The notes beneath the pieces are model-generated. The model was given only the letters and a program-made list of their open reading frames with translations, was not told where the DNA came from and did not search any database. From Bacteroidales bacterium (GTDB lineage: Bacteria; Bacteroidota; Bacteroidia; Bacteroidales; UBA932): a stretch of 64,000 bases of DNA. Shown here in pieces: positions 1 through 8,468 of the stretch. Both the position numbers and the translations under genes were made by a program. The DNA lies in assembly GCA_017477245.1 (NCBI GenBank), contig JAFUWY010000013.1, positions 1 to 64,000 of the forward strand, given 5' to 3'. The number at the start of each line of letters is the position of its first letter. Position 1 is the first letter of the stretch.

Positions 1-1082
1 AGGGCGATGCCGCCGTAGTTGAGGTTCCAGCCATACTCCTTGGCCGCGGCACGCATCAGCGTGTAGCCCTGGGCGTAGGAGACGACCTTGGCGGAGAAGA
101 GGGCCTTGCGCAGATCCTCGAGGAAGGCGGCACGGTCACCCGTGAACTTGGCCGGCTTCGGGCCTTCGAGGACCTTGCTGGCAGCCACGCGCTCTTCCTT
201 CTGGGCGGACAGGCAGCGGGCGAACACGGACTCGCCGATGAGCGTGAGGGGCACGCCCTGGTCGAGGGAGGCGATGGCCGTCCACTTGCCGGTACCCTTC
301 TGGCCGGCGGTGTCGAGGATGTAGTCCAGGACGTACTTGCCGTCCTCGTCCTTCTTGGCGAGGATGTCGCGGGTGATCTCCACGAGGTAGCTGTCGAGGT
401 CGCCCTTGTTCCACTCGGCGAAGGTCTGGTGCATCTCCTCGTTGGTCATGCCGAGGATGTCCTTCATGATCTGGTAGCACTCGCAGATGAGCTGGATGTC
501 ACCGTACTCGATGCCGTTGTGGACCATCTTCACGAAGTGGCCGGCACCGTTCTCGCCCACCCAGTCGCAGCACGGGGAACCGTCCTCGACCTTGGCGCAG
601 ATGCTCTGGAAGATGGGCTTGACATACGGCCATGCGGCAGGAGATCCGCCGGGCATCATGGACGGGCCCTTGAGGGCGCCTTCCTCACCGCCGGACACGC
701 CCGTGCCGATGTAGAGGAGGCCCTTGCTCTCGACGTAGGCGGTGCGGCGCGCCGTGTCGGGGAAATGGGAGTTGCCGCCGTCGATGATGATGTCGCCCGG
801 ATCGAGCAGCGGGATGAGTTTCTCGATGAAGTCGTCGACAGCCTGGCCAGCCTTGACCATCAGGAACACCCGGCGCGGGGTCTTGAGGGAAGCGACCAGC
901 TCCTCGAGGGAGTGGGCACCGTAGAAGTTCTTGCCGGCGCCGCGGCCGTTGATGAATTTGTCAACTTTCTCGACAGTGCGGTTGAACACGCTGACGTGGA
1001 AGCCTTTGCTTTCCATGTTGAGGACCAGGTTCTCGCCCATCACGGCAAGTCCCACGAGTCCGATATCAGAAACAGGTTGCAT
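1..1082 (-). CDS. gnd: 6-phosphogluconate dehydrogenase, decarboxylating (3' end outside window)
   Basis: Oxidative pentose phosphate pathway enzyme: 6-phosphogluconate + NADP to ribulose 5-phosphate + CO2, in the cytoplasm. Reading the minus strand from the ATG at 1082 gives a continuous frame to the window edge, about 360 of the roughly 480 residues expected. Visible signatures are the N-terminal dinucleotide-binding GLAVMGENL, the substrate loop GTGVSGGEEGA and the catalytic segment KMVHNGIEYGDIQLI. It lies 12 bases downstream of pdxB and is probably the last gene seen of the kdgK unit. The C-terminal part is cut by the window, so completeness cannot be judged. Confidence 0.96.
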   Translation of the reverse strand, partial: MQPVSDIGLVGLAVMGENLVLNMESKGFHVSVFNRTVEKVDKFINGRGAGKNFYGAHSLEELVASLKTPRRVFLMVKAGQAVDDFIEKLIPLLDPGDIIIDGGNSHFPDTARRTAYVESKGLLYIGTGVSGGEEGALKGPSMMPGGSPAAWPYVKPIFQSICAKVEDGSPCCDWVGENGAGHFVKMVHNGIEYGDIQLICECYQIMKDILGMTNEEMHQTFAEWNKGDLDSYLVEITRDILAKKDEDGKYVLDYILDTAGQKGTGKWTAIASLDQGVPLTLIGESVFARCLSAQKEERVAASKVLEGPKPAKFTGDRAAFLEDLRKALFSAKVVSYAQGYTLMRAAAKEYGWNLNYGGIA

Positions 1083-1094
1083 AAAAATGTAGTG

Positions 1095-2231
1095 TTATTG
1101 GTTGATTGTTACTTTGAATCCGATCCGGGAGAGCGTGTCCGCCTGTGCGGCAGTCCCGCCCTGGAGTTGCAAAGAGAATGCCGCGGGCTCCCGCCGTACG
1201 GGATAGTCTCCGCGGAGTTTCTCGAAAAGTTCCGGCGTGGCGCGGAGCGCATCGCTGTCGCGCTGCACGTCGTAGGTGTGGAGGATGGCTTCCGCAAGCA
1301 CCTCGGCGTCGGACTTGCCGGCGGCGTCGATGCGGAAGGAGAGCGGCTGCGCGGGGGCCGGGACGCCGGAGGCGGTCCAGTCCGTGAGCGGCAGCCCCAG
1401 CACGGAAGCCACGGTGCGCACGCTCATGGTCGTGCCGTTGGCCTTGCCGTCCGCGCTGTAGCCTGCGATGTGCGGCGTGGAATACTCCAGCAGGCCCATC
1501 AGTTCGCGGTCGATGTCCGGTTCGTTCTCCCAGACGTCCAGCACGGCTCCGCGCAGGGTCCGCGCCTTGAGCGCTTCGCGCAGCGCGGCGTTGTCCACGA
1601 CCGGGCCGCGGGAGGAGTTGAACAGGAACTGGTCCGGACGCAGCCGGGCGATGCGGGCCGCATCGAAGAGGTGCCAGGTGGCATCCTCCCCTTCCTTCGT
1701 CAGGGGGACATGCAGGGTCACGATGTCGGAGCGCTCCATCAGCTCGTCCAGGCCGACGAAGGCGGCGGGGCCTTCTGCCCGCGCCCGGGGCGGGTCGTTG
1801 AGCAGGACCTTCATGCCGAGCAGGGAGGCCACTTCGGCGACCTTGGAGCCGACGTTGCCGACGCCCACGACGCCGAGCGTCATGGACCGCAGGTCCAGCC
1901 CGTGGCGGCGTGCGAGGCTCACCAGCACGGAGGCGATGTACTGCTTGACGGACCAGGAGTTGCATCCGGGCGCATTGCGCCAGATGATGCCGTTGCGCTC
2001 GCACCAGGCGGTGTCGATGTGGTCGAAACCGATGGTGGCCGTGGCGATGACCTTGACGGAAGAACCGGCGAGCAGGGCGGCGTCGCACTTGGTGCGGGTA
2101 CGCGTGATGATGGCGTCCGCGTCGCGGACCACCTCGGCCGTCGTCTGCTTGCCGGGGAGATACACCACCTCCGCGAAGGGCTCGAGCACTCCGCGGAGGA
2201 AGGGTATCTTGTCGTCACAAACGATCTTCAT
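1095..2231 (-). CDS. pdxB: erythronate-4-phosphate dehydrogenase
   Basis: Cytoplasmic NAD-dependent D-2-hydroxyacid dehydrogenase oxidising 4-phosphoerythronate, an early step of DXP-independent pyridoxal phosphate synthesis. The 378-residue length equals that of classical PdxB. The Rossmann motif GVVGVGNVGSKV lies at about residues 120-131, followed by the active-site segments NSSRGPVVD (Arg), an acidic WENEPD stretch and STPHIAGYS (His). A C-terminal PdxB dimerisation-type tail follows. Only one base separates it from the upstream larA-like stop, implying cotranscription. A generic 2-hydroxyacid dehydrogenase is the alternative, but length and tail favour PdxB. Confidence 0.9.
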   Translation of the reverse strand: MKIVCDDKIPFLRGVLEPFAEVVYLPGKQTTAEVVRDADAIITRTRTKCDAALLAGSSVKVIATATIGFDHIDTAWCERNGIIWRNAPGCNSWSVKQYIASVLVSLARRHGLDLRSMTLGVVGVGNVGSKVAEVASLLGMKVLLNDPPRARAEGPAAFVGLDELMERSDIVTLHVPLTKEGEDATWHLFDAARIARLRPDQFLFNSSRGPVVDNAALREALKARTLRGAVLDVWENEPDIDRELMGLLEYSTPHIAGYSADGKANGTTMSVRTVASVLGLPLTDWTASGVPAPAQPLSFRIDAAGKSDAEVLAEAILHTYDVQRDSDALRATPELFEKLRGDYPVRREPAAFSLQLQGGTAAQADTLSRIGFKVTINQ

Positions 2232-2232
2232 T

Positions 2233-3510
2233 TCAGTCCTTGAAGCGGTCCGGATAGGCCCACAGGCCCAGGGCCGGATTGCTGATATAGTAGACTTCCT
2301 CGCCGTTCACCACGTTCCAGCCGTCCTTGAGGGACTCGAGCGGGTAGCGGGCGACCATGTCGTTGTAGTGGCAGTAATTGAATCCCACGCCCTCGATCTC
2401 GGCGCGGCTCATGCCGTCGCCCGGACAGTAAGTGATCCGGAAGCGGCCTTCGGAGGAGCCGTGGATGAGGTGGGCGGAGGCGCCGAGGTTGGCCTGCAGG
2501 TCGGCGTTGGCATTGGTGCACTCCAGGGTGTGCGGGGTGCCCTTGTAGCCGTACTTGCGGATCAGGCCGTCGATGGTCTTGTCCTCGCCGAACTCCTTGA
2601 GGCCGGGGGCGAGCACGATCAGTTCGGCATCGTCGGCCAGGGCCATGCGGGTGCGGTAGACGCTCTTGTTGCCGAGCCAGGTGCTCTTGAACTCCTCGGG
2701 ATCGAGGTAGACGATGCACTTCTTGATCTCGCGCTCCACCATGATGAAATTGGTGGCGAGGGACAGGTCGGCCGCCTTCTGGAAGCACCCGAAATCATCG
2801 CCGATGTACAGGCCGCGGGTCACCATCTCGCCGGTGGCCTCGTCCTTGGCGCGGACGGTGAGCACGTACACGATGGGGACATCCTTGAGGAAGTTGACCT
2901 TCGCGTACTCGAACACGTCGCGGACCGGGCTCTTGGCGCGGCCCATGATGCGCTCCATGCCGTAGCTGGCGCCGATGAAGTGGCTCTTGTTGATGAAGTC
3001 GGAGCCGCCCACGCCCACGAAGATGTTCTTCGTGTAGTTGGCCATGCCGATGACCTCGTGGGGGACGACCTGGCCGATCGAGAGGATCAGGTCGAAGGAC
3101 GGGTCGAGCAAGAGTTTGTTGACCTGGGCGTTCATCTCGTAGTCGAGCTTGCCCTCGGAGACCTCGCTGACGTAGGAACCGGGCACGGTGCCGACGGTCA
3201 CGATGTCGTTGCGCCAGTCATGCACGCGGAACTTGCTCTTGGGCACGCTGGGGAACATCACGGAAAGCTGCTCGTCGGTCATCGGGCTGTGGGTGCCGAG
3301 CGCCGGCATCACGTCCGTAAGCGCATCGCCGAAATAGTCGTTGACCATCTCCGTGATCGGGCCCGCATAGGAGTTGAAGCGGGTGAAGTCCGGCGGAAGC
3401 GCGAGCACGCGCTTCTTCGGCCCCATCGCGTCGAAAACCTGCTTCAGGATGGCCCGGGTATCCTCGGCGGTGATGATATCGGTCTTGGAACCTCTTTCAA
3501 AGTACATCAT
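2233..3510 (-). CDS. LarA-family nickel-pincer hydroxyacid racemase/epimerase, probable aldonate (gluconate/mannonate) 2-epimerase
   Basis: A 425-residue LarA (DUF2088) protein. Conserved landmarks are GTHSPMTDEQL (the GTHRP-type loop), VVPHEVIGMANYTKNI (His and Lys that contact the pincer cofactor in LarA) and INKSHFIGASYG (second cofactor His). The family includes lactate racemase and also 2-epimerases of longer hydroxyacids, including gluconate/mannonate. Tight linkage to kdgK (4 bases) and to gnd argues for an aldonate rather than lactate. It needs the nickel-pincer cofactor made by LarB/C/E, which are not in the window. The substrate is inferred from context only. Confidence 0.75.
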   Translation of the reverse strand: MMYFERGSKTDIITAEDTRAILKQVFDAMGPKKRVLALPPDFTRFNSYAGPITEMVNDYFGDALTDVMPALGTHSPMTDEQLSVMFPSVPKSKFRVHDWRNDIVTVGTVPGSYVSEVSEGKLDYEMNAQVNKLLLDPSFDLILSIGQVVPHEVIGMANYTKNIFVGVGGSDFINKSHFIGASYGMERIMGRAKSPVRDVFEYAKVNFLKDVPIVYVLTVRAKDEATGEMVTRGLYIGDDFGCFQKAADLSLATNFIMVEREIKKCIVYLDPEEFKSTWLGNKSVYRTRMALADDAELIVLAPGLKEFGEDKTIDGLIRKYGYKGTPHTLECTNANADLQANLGASAHLIHGSSEGRFRITYCPGDGMSRAEIEGVGFNYCHYNDMVARYPLESLKDGWNVVNGEEVYYISNPALGLWAYPDRFKD

Positions 3511-3514
3511 AAGG

Positions 3515-4594
3515 CTATCTCTTTACGCGTGCGTTACCGGCCCAGATGCTCCAGACCTGCTCCTCGTCGGCCGGCTGGCCGTAGTCGGTGAGCATGGTCG
3601 TGGCGAGTGCGCCCGTGGCCCAGCCGAACTGGATCCACTTCTCGGGCTCCCAGCCCTTGAGGATACCGTAGAGGAGGCCGCCGACGAAGCCGTCGCCGCC
3701 GCCGATGCGGTCGAGGACGTGGATCTCGCGCGGCTCGACGACATGCCAGTTGTCGCCCTCGAGCATGATGGCGCCCCAGTTGTGGCTGTTGGTGTTGTTG
3801 ACCTGGCGGAGGGTGGTGGCGTAGACCTGGGCGTTGGGATACTGGGCCTTGACGCGGCCGATCATCTCCTTGAAGCCGTTGATCTTGGAGGCGATGTCCT
3901 TGCCGCCGGCCTCAGGACCTTCGATGCCGAGGCAGAGCTGGAAGTCCTCCTCGTTGCCGATCAGGATGTCGGCGATGGAGCAGATCTCGGAGAAGATCGC
4001 GTGGAGTTCCTCCTCACGGCCGATCCAGAAGGAGGCGCGGTAGTTGAGGTCGAAGGCGATGCGGGTGCCGTATTTCTTGGCGGCACGGGCGATCTCGAGG
4101 CAGAACTTGCTGGTCTCGGGGCTCAGGGCGCCGATCAGGCCGGAGAGGTGGACGATCTGGACGCCCTCCTGGCCGAAGATGCGGTCGAGGTCGAAATCCT
4201 TGACATTGAGGGTACGGCCGACTTCACCGGCACGGTCGTTCCAGACGCGGGGTCCGCGGGAGCCGTAGCCGCTGTCGGCGATATTGATCTGGTGACGGTA
4301 GCCCCAGGGACCGCCCTGTGCCACTTCCGGGCCCTCGAAATCCATGCCGCGGGCGCGGAGGTTGGACTTGATGAAGGAAGCGAACGGACTGCCCTTGACG
4401 AAAGTGGTGAGGACCTTGACCGGGAGGCCGAGGTAGGAAGCCACGCTGGCGACATTGGTCTCGGCGCTGGTGGCCTGGAGATGGAAGACGTCGCTGCACT
4501 GGACAGGCTGGCCGTTTTCAGGAGTGATACGGAGTCCCATGGAGGTGGGAACGAGGAGGCTGTACTTGCAGCCCTGCTTGAGTGTGATAGCCAT
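3515..4594 (-). CDS. kdgK: PfkB-family sugar kinase, probable 2-dehydro-3-deoxygluconokinase
   Basis: Ribokinase-fold kinase of 359 residues. The C-terminal signature DRIGGGDGFVGGLLYG is the PfkB anion-hole/catalytic-Asp motif (usual GAGDAF). KdgK phosphorylates 2-keto-3-deoxygluconate, the product of uronate catabolism, for cleavage by KDPG aldolase. The pectin lyases and GH88 nearby would supply unsaturated uronates, supporting this assignment over fructokinase or ribokinase. It is the first gene of the kdgK, larA-like, pdxB, gnd unit, with a consensus -7 box at 4625-4632 about 30 bases upstream of the ATG at 4594. Confidence 0.82.
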   Translation of the reverse strand: MAITLKQGCKYSLLVPTSMGLRITPENGQPVQCSDVFHLQATSAETNVASVASYLGLPVKVLTTFVKGSPFASFIKSNLRARGMDFEGPEVAQGGPWGYRHQINIADSGYGSRGPRVWNDRAGEVGRTLNVKDFDLDRIFGQEGVQIVHLSGLIGALSPETSKFCLEIARAAKKYGTRIAFDLNYRASFWIGREEELHAIFSEICSIADILIGNEEDFQLCLGIEGPEAGGKDIASKINGFKEMIGRVKAQYPNAQVYATTLRQVNNTNSHNWGAIMLEGDNWHVVEPREIHVLDRIGGGDGFVGGLLYGILKGWEPEKWIQFGWATGALATTMLTDYGQPADEEQVWSIWAGNARVKR

Positions 4595-4624
4595 ATGGGT
4601 TAGTAGATTAAATTTTCAATCTTA

Positions 4625-4632
4625 CAAATATA
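4625..4632 (-). promoter_or_regulatory. Bacteroidota -7 box for kdgK operon
   Basis: On the minus strand the sequence reads TATATTTG, an exact TAnnTTTG match, 30 bases before the kdgK ATG. It gives the kdgK unit its own promoter, separate from the upstream GH28/GH88 pair that ends at 4641. Confidence 0.65.
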
Positions 4633-4640
4633 CGATTTTT

Positions 4641-7073
4641 TCAGTTCTGCTGCAAGACGTTCCGCTGGGGTACCGCGCGGAGGTCGTTCAGGGCGTGGTC
4701 GGCACCGATGTCGACCCCCTTCCAGGCTTTCAGCTGGGACCATTCCTGCGCCGGCGCAGCCCAGAAAGGATCGTCAGCCGGCAGGCCGAGCGGCAGGAAG
4801 ACGGCGCAGCAGAGGTACTCGCTGCCCGTGTTGATGTAAGGCTCGGACATGTGCAGCTGATGGCCGGAGAAGCCCACGGTCAGCCAGCCGTCGCGGTCGA
4901 AGTTGCCGGGCGTGGAGAGCTGGCGGCGGATCACGGCGCTGAGCGCGGCGCGCACCTGCGGGGCCGGAAGGCCTTCCGGCAGGTTGTGCAGCAGCGCGGT
5001 GTGCGCCAGTGCGTGGAACGAGCCGAAGCGGTACGTGATCGAGCGGCCTACCGCCGGATAGGTCCCCTCCGGGGAGACCAGGCGCTCCAGCTGGGCGGCG
5101 TAGCGCGCCTCGCGCAGCAGCTGCTGCGGCAGGTACTTGTCCTGGTCGAACCCCCGGCCCCGGATCACGCGCAGCACGTCCGTAAGCATCGGCTGGATCA
5201 CCAGTGAATTGTAGTAGTCGAAATGGAATTCCATGCCGTCGCCGTACCACGCGTCACCCTTGTACCAATGGTCGAAGAGGAAGCGGTCCACGCCGTAGAG
5301 CAGGCGCTCCTTGTCGCAGCTGCCGGTGAATTCCAGCAGGGCCGCCTCGACGATCGAGGCGAAGAGCAGCCAGTTGCTCTCCCCCGGCCTGATCTCCCGG
5401 GAGGACTGCAGGGCCGCCACCAGGTCGGCCTGTGCCTTTGGGGACAGCCGGCCCCAAAGCTGCTTGGGGGCGCGAAGGAGCCCCTGGGCCAGGAAGGCAG
5501 CGTCCACGAGGGCCTGCCCTCCGTGGCTGCCGTCGAAGACGAGCCGGTCCGGGCAGGCCGGATCGGCGGCATTCGCCAGGGCCCGCACGGTCAGGTCGAT
5601 GAATTCGGCGCGGAGCCGTCCTTCGGGCGTGTCGTCCGGCCCGAGCTCCAGCCAGGGAGCGATGCCGCAGACCGTCCGGCCGAAGGCCTCCAGGCGGGAG
5701 ACCTCCTTGCGGTTCGGGTCGCTGGACAGGGACTCGAACGGAAGGTTGCGCTTGAGCGTGCCGGCGGCGAGGTTCGCCACCACGGGCCGCGCGATGCGGT
5801 CCAGCGTGGCGATCCAGTCCTGCCGGTCGGCGTTGTCCGAGACGACGGTACGGACATCCACCACGGGACGGCCCTCGAGCAGGCGCTTGTAGCGCAGCAG
5901 CGCCTCGACATAATAATAGTCCGCGTAGACGAGCGGCGTATCGAAGGTATTGGCCGGCTTGTTGGCCGTGCAGTGCTTCAGGATGAAGTTGGCGTTCTCC
6001 CCCAGCTTGGCCCGGTAGGGCGCCTTGGAGAGCGAGGTGAGCTGCTTCTCGGCCAGGGTGAGGAACTGCTGCGAGAGCACGGGATCCTGCACGAAGGTGG
6101 ACAGCTCGACCAGGGCGGACGCCATGATGCAGGCGGAGGAAGCGTCACGGGGCGTATCCTTCGTCACGGGCACGTCAAGGTCCCAGTACGGGATCTTGTC
6201 CTTGGGCAGGGCCGGATGGTTCATCAGGAACTTCCCGATGTTGACGGCCTGCTCCAGGTAGCGCGGGTCGCGCGTCTGGCGGTACATCATCGTGTAGCCG
6301 TACAGGCCCCAGGCCTGGCCGCGGGACCAGGCGGAGCCGTCGGCATAGCCTTGTTCGGTCTCCTTGCTGATGATCTCGCCCGTCTCCCCGTTGTAGTTGA
6401 CCACGTGCCAGGAGCTGTAGTCCGGCCGGTAGTGGTTGCGGATCGTGGTGTTGGCGTGGGTCCGGGCCATCTCCATGTATTTCGGATCGCCGGTCAGCGC
6501 GGAGGTGACCGTGAGCAGCTCGAGGTTCATCATGTTGTCCACGATCACGATGAAGTCACGCTTCTTCCACGGCTGCGGGTTCCAGGAACGCGTGCACCCG
6601 ACGGCCGGGTTGAAGCGCGTCGAGAGGGACTCGCCGGTATTGATGATCACCTGGCGGTAGTCGTCGCGGCCGGTCAGGCGCCAGCCGTTGCCGTAGCTGC
6701 AGTAGATCATGAAACCCACGTCGTGGTTGTCGCGGTTGTACTGCTCGGGAGCCATCCGCTCCGTCATCCGCTCGGCGGCGGCCCGGATCTCCGGATCGCC
6801 CTTGTACTCATAGAGGTACCAGAGCGTCCCCGGGAAGAATCCCGCCACCCAGTTCTTGGAGTTGCAGGTTTCCAGTTCGCCGTTGCGGGTTGTGTTGACG
6901 AGGCGGCCTTCCTGGTCCTTGACGGAATCGTACATCCGCATGGACTGCAGGACGGCGAAGTCCATCTCCTTCCGGATGAACTTCGCCATCTCCTGCTTCG
7001 GTGCGGCAGCCTGAAGGGCGAGGGCGCAGCAGAGGAGGCCCAGCGCAGTCAGGGCTGTCTTTTTCATGGTCAT
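4641..7073 (-). CDS. GH88 unsaturated uronyl hydrolase fused to a GH154-type (DUF2264) domain
   Basis: An 810-residue secreted protein (N-terminal signal ending near AAAP). Residues about 25-400 are a GH88 alpha/alpha barrel: DNHDVGFM supplies one conserved Asp (about D118) and IVDNMMNLELL the other (about D179), with GSAWSRGQAWGLYGY nearby. GH88 removes the 4,5-unsaturated uronic acid left by lyases. Residues about 415-810 resemble DUF2264, the fold of family GH154, for which beta-glucuronidase activity is known. Each half is full length, so this is a genuine two-enzyme fusion. The start is ATG at 7073 or, equally plausible, at 7067. It directly abuts the stop of the GH28 gene, so the two are cotranscribed. 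Confidence 0.88.
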   Translation of the reverse strand: MTMKKTALTALGLLCCALALQAAAPKQEMAKFIRKEMDFAVLQSMRMYDSVKDQEGRLVNTTRNGELETCNSKNWVAGFFPGTLWYLYEYKGDPEIRAAAERMTERMAPEQYNRDNHDVGFMIYCSYGNGWRLTGRDDYRQVIINTGESLSTRFNPAVGCTRSWNPQPWKKRDFIVIVDNMMNLELLTVTSALTGDPKYMEMARTHANTTIRNHYRPDYSSWHVVNYNGETGEIISKETEQGYADGSAWSRGQAWGLYGYTMMYRQTRDPRYLEQAVNIGKFLMNHPALPKDKIPYWDLDVPVTKDTPRDASSACIMASALVELSTFVQDPVLSQQFLTLAEKQLTSLSKAPYRAKLGENANFILKHCTANKPANTFDTPLVYADYYYVEALLRYKRLLEGRPVVDVRTVVSDNADRQDWIATLDRIARPVVANLAAGTLKRNLPFESLSSDPNRKEVSRLEAFGRTVCGIAPWLELGPDDTPEGRLRAEFIDLTVRALANAADPACPDRLVFDGSHGGQALVDAAFLAQGLLRAPKQLWGRLSPKAQADLVAALQSSREIRPGESNWLLFASIVEAALLEFTGSCDKERLLYGVDRFLFDHWYKGDAWYGDGMEFHFDYYNSLVIQPMLTDVLRVIRGRGFDQDKYLPQQLLREARYAAQLERLVSPEGTYPAVGRSITYRFGSFHALAHTALLHNLPEGLPAPQVRAALSAVIRRQLSTPGNFDRDGWLTVGFSGHQLHMSEPYINTGSEYLCCAVFLPLGLPADDPFWAAPAQEWSQLKAWKGVDIGADHALNDLRAVPQRNVLQQN

Positions 7074-8345
7074 TTATCTTCTGTTCTGTTGTTGTGACTG
7101 GTCGTCGATCTTGATGTTCTCGTACTTGATGTCGCTGAGCTCGAACTCCTCGGGCTTCTCGACGATGTCGTAAGGCTTGCGGGTGCAGGTCACGTCGCAG
7201 TTGCGCATCAGGATGTGGGAACCGTAGGATTTCGGGATGTCCTTGCGGCCCTTCAGGTCGAAGAACTGGGTCCAGGGGTGGATGTAGATGAAGTTGCCCA
7301 CCGTGCCCGTGATGTTCTCGACGAGGATGTACTCATAGTTCTGCGGGGTGTCCGGACGCATCTTGAGCCAGAGCACGCGGGATGCGCCGGCGCCCTCGCA
7401 GTTGCGCAGGATGATGTTGCGGCCGCCCACGCACTCGCTGCCGAAGGTCACCATGGCGGAGCCGGGGCCGAACCAGCAGTTCTCCACGAGGATGTTGCTG
7501 TTGGTGGCGTTGGCCGGATCCTGGTCGGCCCAGGGGCCCTTGCCGCCCTTGATGGCGATCAGGTCGTCGCTGTTCTGGAAGCGGCAGCCCGTGATGTGGA
7601 AATTGTTGCAGCCGTCGACGTCCACGCCGTCGGAGGACGGGGCGGGCACCGGCTTCTGCGGGGCGAAGATGACGATGTCCTTGACCCGGACATAGTCGCA
7701 CTTGTAGAAGTGGGTCGTCCAGAAGCCCGGGTTGCGCAGGGTCACGCCCTCGAGCAGGACGTTCTTGCTGTTGGCCGCGTAGAAGAGGCGCGGACGGAGG
7801 GCCTCCAGGTTGGTGCAGGCGGGATTGACCCGGCGGCGGGTCCAGAAATCACGCCAGTAGCGCAGGCCGTTGCCGTCGACGACGCCCTCGCCCCGGATGG
7901 AGAAGCCATCCACCTCATAGGCGTTGATCAAGGCGGCGATGTAGTTCTGGATCACACCCTCGATATGCACGGGCACGATGGCATAGTCGGAGACGTCGTC
8001 GCTGCCCTTGAGCACGGCACCCTTCTCGAGATAGAGGTGCGTCTTGGATTTGAAGAACAGGGAGCTGGTCAGGAACGTACCCTGCGGGATGACGATGGTG
8101 CCGCCGCCCTTCTCGGCCGCCAGGTCGATGACCTTCTGGATGGCTTCGGTTTGCAACACGGTGCTGTCGCGCACCACGCCGTAGTCGGTGATCACGAAGC
8201 GCGTGGCTTCCTGCCCTTTCGGCTGGGCAGGCTTGGTGGTGAACCATTTGTCCATCTTGGTGCCGTCGGGCCAGACTTCGGCGGCGGATACGCTCAGGAC
8301 CGCGAGGGCGAGTCCGGCAATTGTGGTCAGGAGTTTTCTCATCAC
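7074..8345 (-). CDS. GH28 polygalacturonase-type glycoside hydrolase
   Basis: A 423-residue secreted parallel beta-helix enzyme; an N-terminal signal peptide ends near residue 21 (VSAA). GH28 hallmarks are present: SSDGVDVDGCNN (first catalytic Asp near 239), QNSDDLIAIKGG (Asp pair near 260-261), the FGSECVGG loop and VLWLKMR in place of the usual RIK. It should hydrolyse galacturonan-type backbones in the periplasm or outside the cell. Upstream on the minus strand is a consensus -7 box at 8376-8383; downstream the GH88-GH154 gene begins at the very next base. Exact specificity (homogalacturonan, rhamnogalacturonan or exo/endo mode) cannot be read from the motifs. Confidence 0.92.
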   Translation of the reverse strand: MMRKLLTTIAGLALAVLSVSAAEVWPDGTKMDKWFTTKPAQPKGQEATRFVITDYGVVRDSTVLQTEAIQKVIDLAAEKGGGTIVIPQGTFLTSSLFFKSKTHLYLEKGAVLKGSDDVSDYAIVPVHIEGVIQNYIAALINAYEVDGFSIRGEGVVDGNGLRYWRDFWTRRRVNPACTNLEALRPRLFYAANSKNVLLEGVTLRNPGFWTTHFYKCDYVRVKDIVIFAPQKPVPAPSSDGVDVDGCNNFHITGCRFQNSDDLIAIKGGKGPWADQDPANATNSNILVENCWFGPGSAMVTFGSECVGGRNIILRNCEGAGASRVLWLKMRPDTPQNYEYILVENITGTVGNFIYIHPWTQFFDLKGRKDIPKSYGSHILMRNCDVTCTRKPYDIVEKPEEFELSDIKYENIKIDDQSQQQNRR

Positions 8346-8375
8346 TCAGAATAATTGGTTGGTTTTCAAAACAAC

Positions 8376-8383
8376 CAAAGATA
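8376..8383 (-). promoter_or_regulatory. Bacteroidota -7 box for GH28/GH88-GH154 operon
   Basis: The minus strand reads TATCTTTG about 30 bases before the GH28 ATG. It diverges from the aspA promoter at 8416-8423, so a control protein bound between them could affect both. Confidence 0.65.
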
Positions 8384-8415
8384 AGCATTTTTTTGCTTTT
8401 TCCGGAAGAAGGCGC

Positions 8416-8423
8416 TACTTTTG
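8416..8423 (+). promoter_or_regulatory. Bacteroidota -7 box for aspA
   Basis: TACTTTTG matches TAnnTTTG. A TTTG at 8392-8395 lies 20 bases upstream and suits the -33 element. The aspA start chosen at 8469 is 45 bases downstream. Confidence 0.65.
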
Positions 8424-8468
8424 TTTACCCATTGCGGTACACTGAACCTAATAATTAACATCTATTCT

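Noticed and set aside
429..2243. 604-residue open frame on the plus strand opposite gnd and pdxB
   Set aside because: It is antisense to two well-conserved genes, has a low-complexity Gly/Val/Ala/Asp composition and no domain. It reflects the scarcity of stops in GC-rich DNA.
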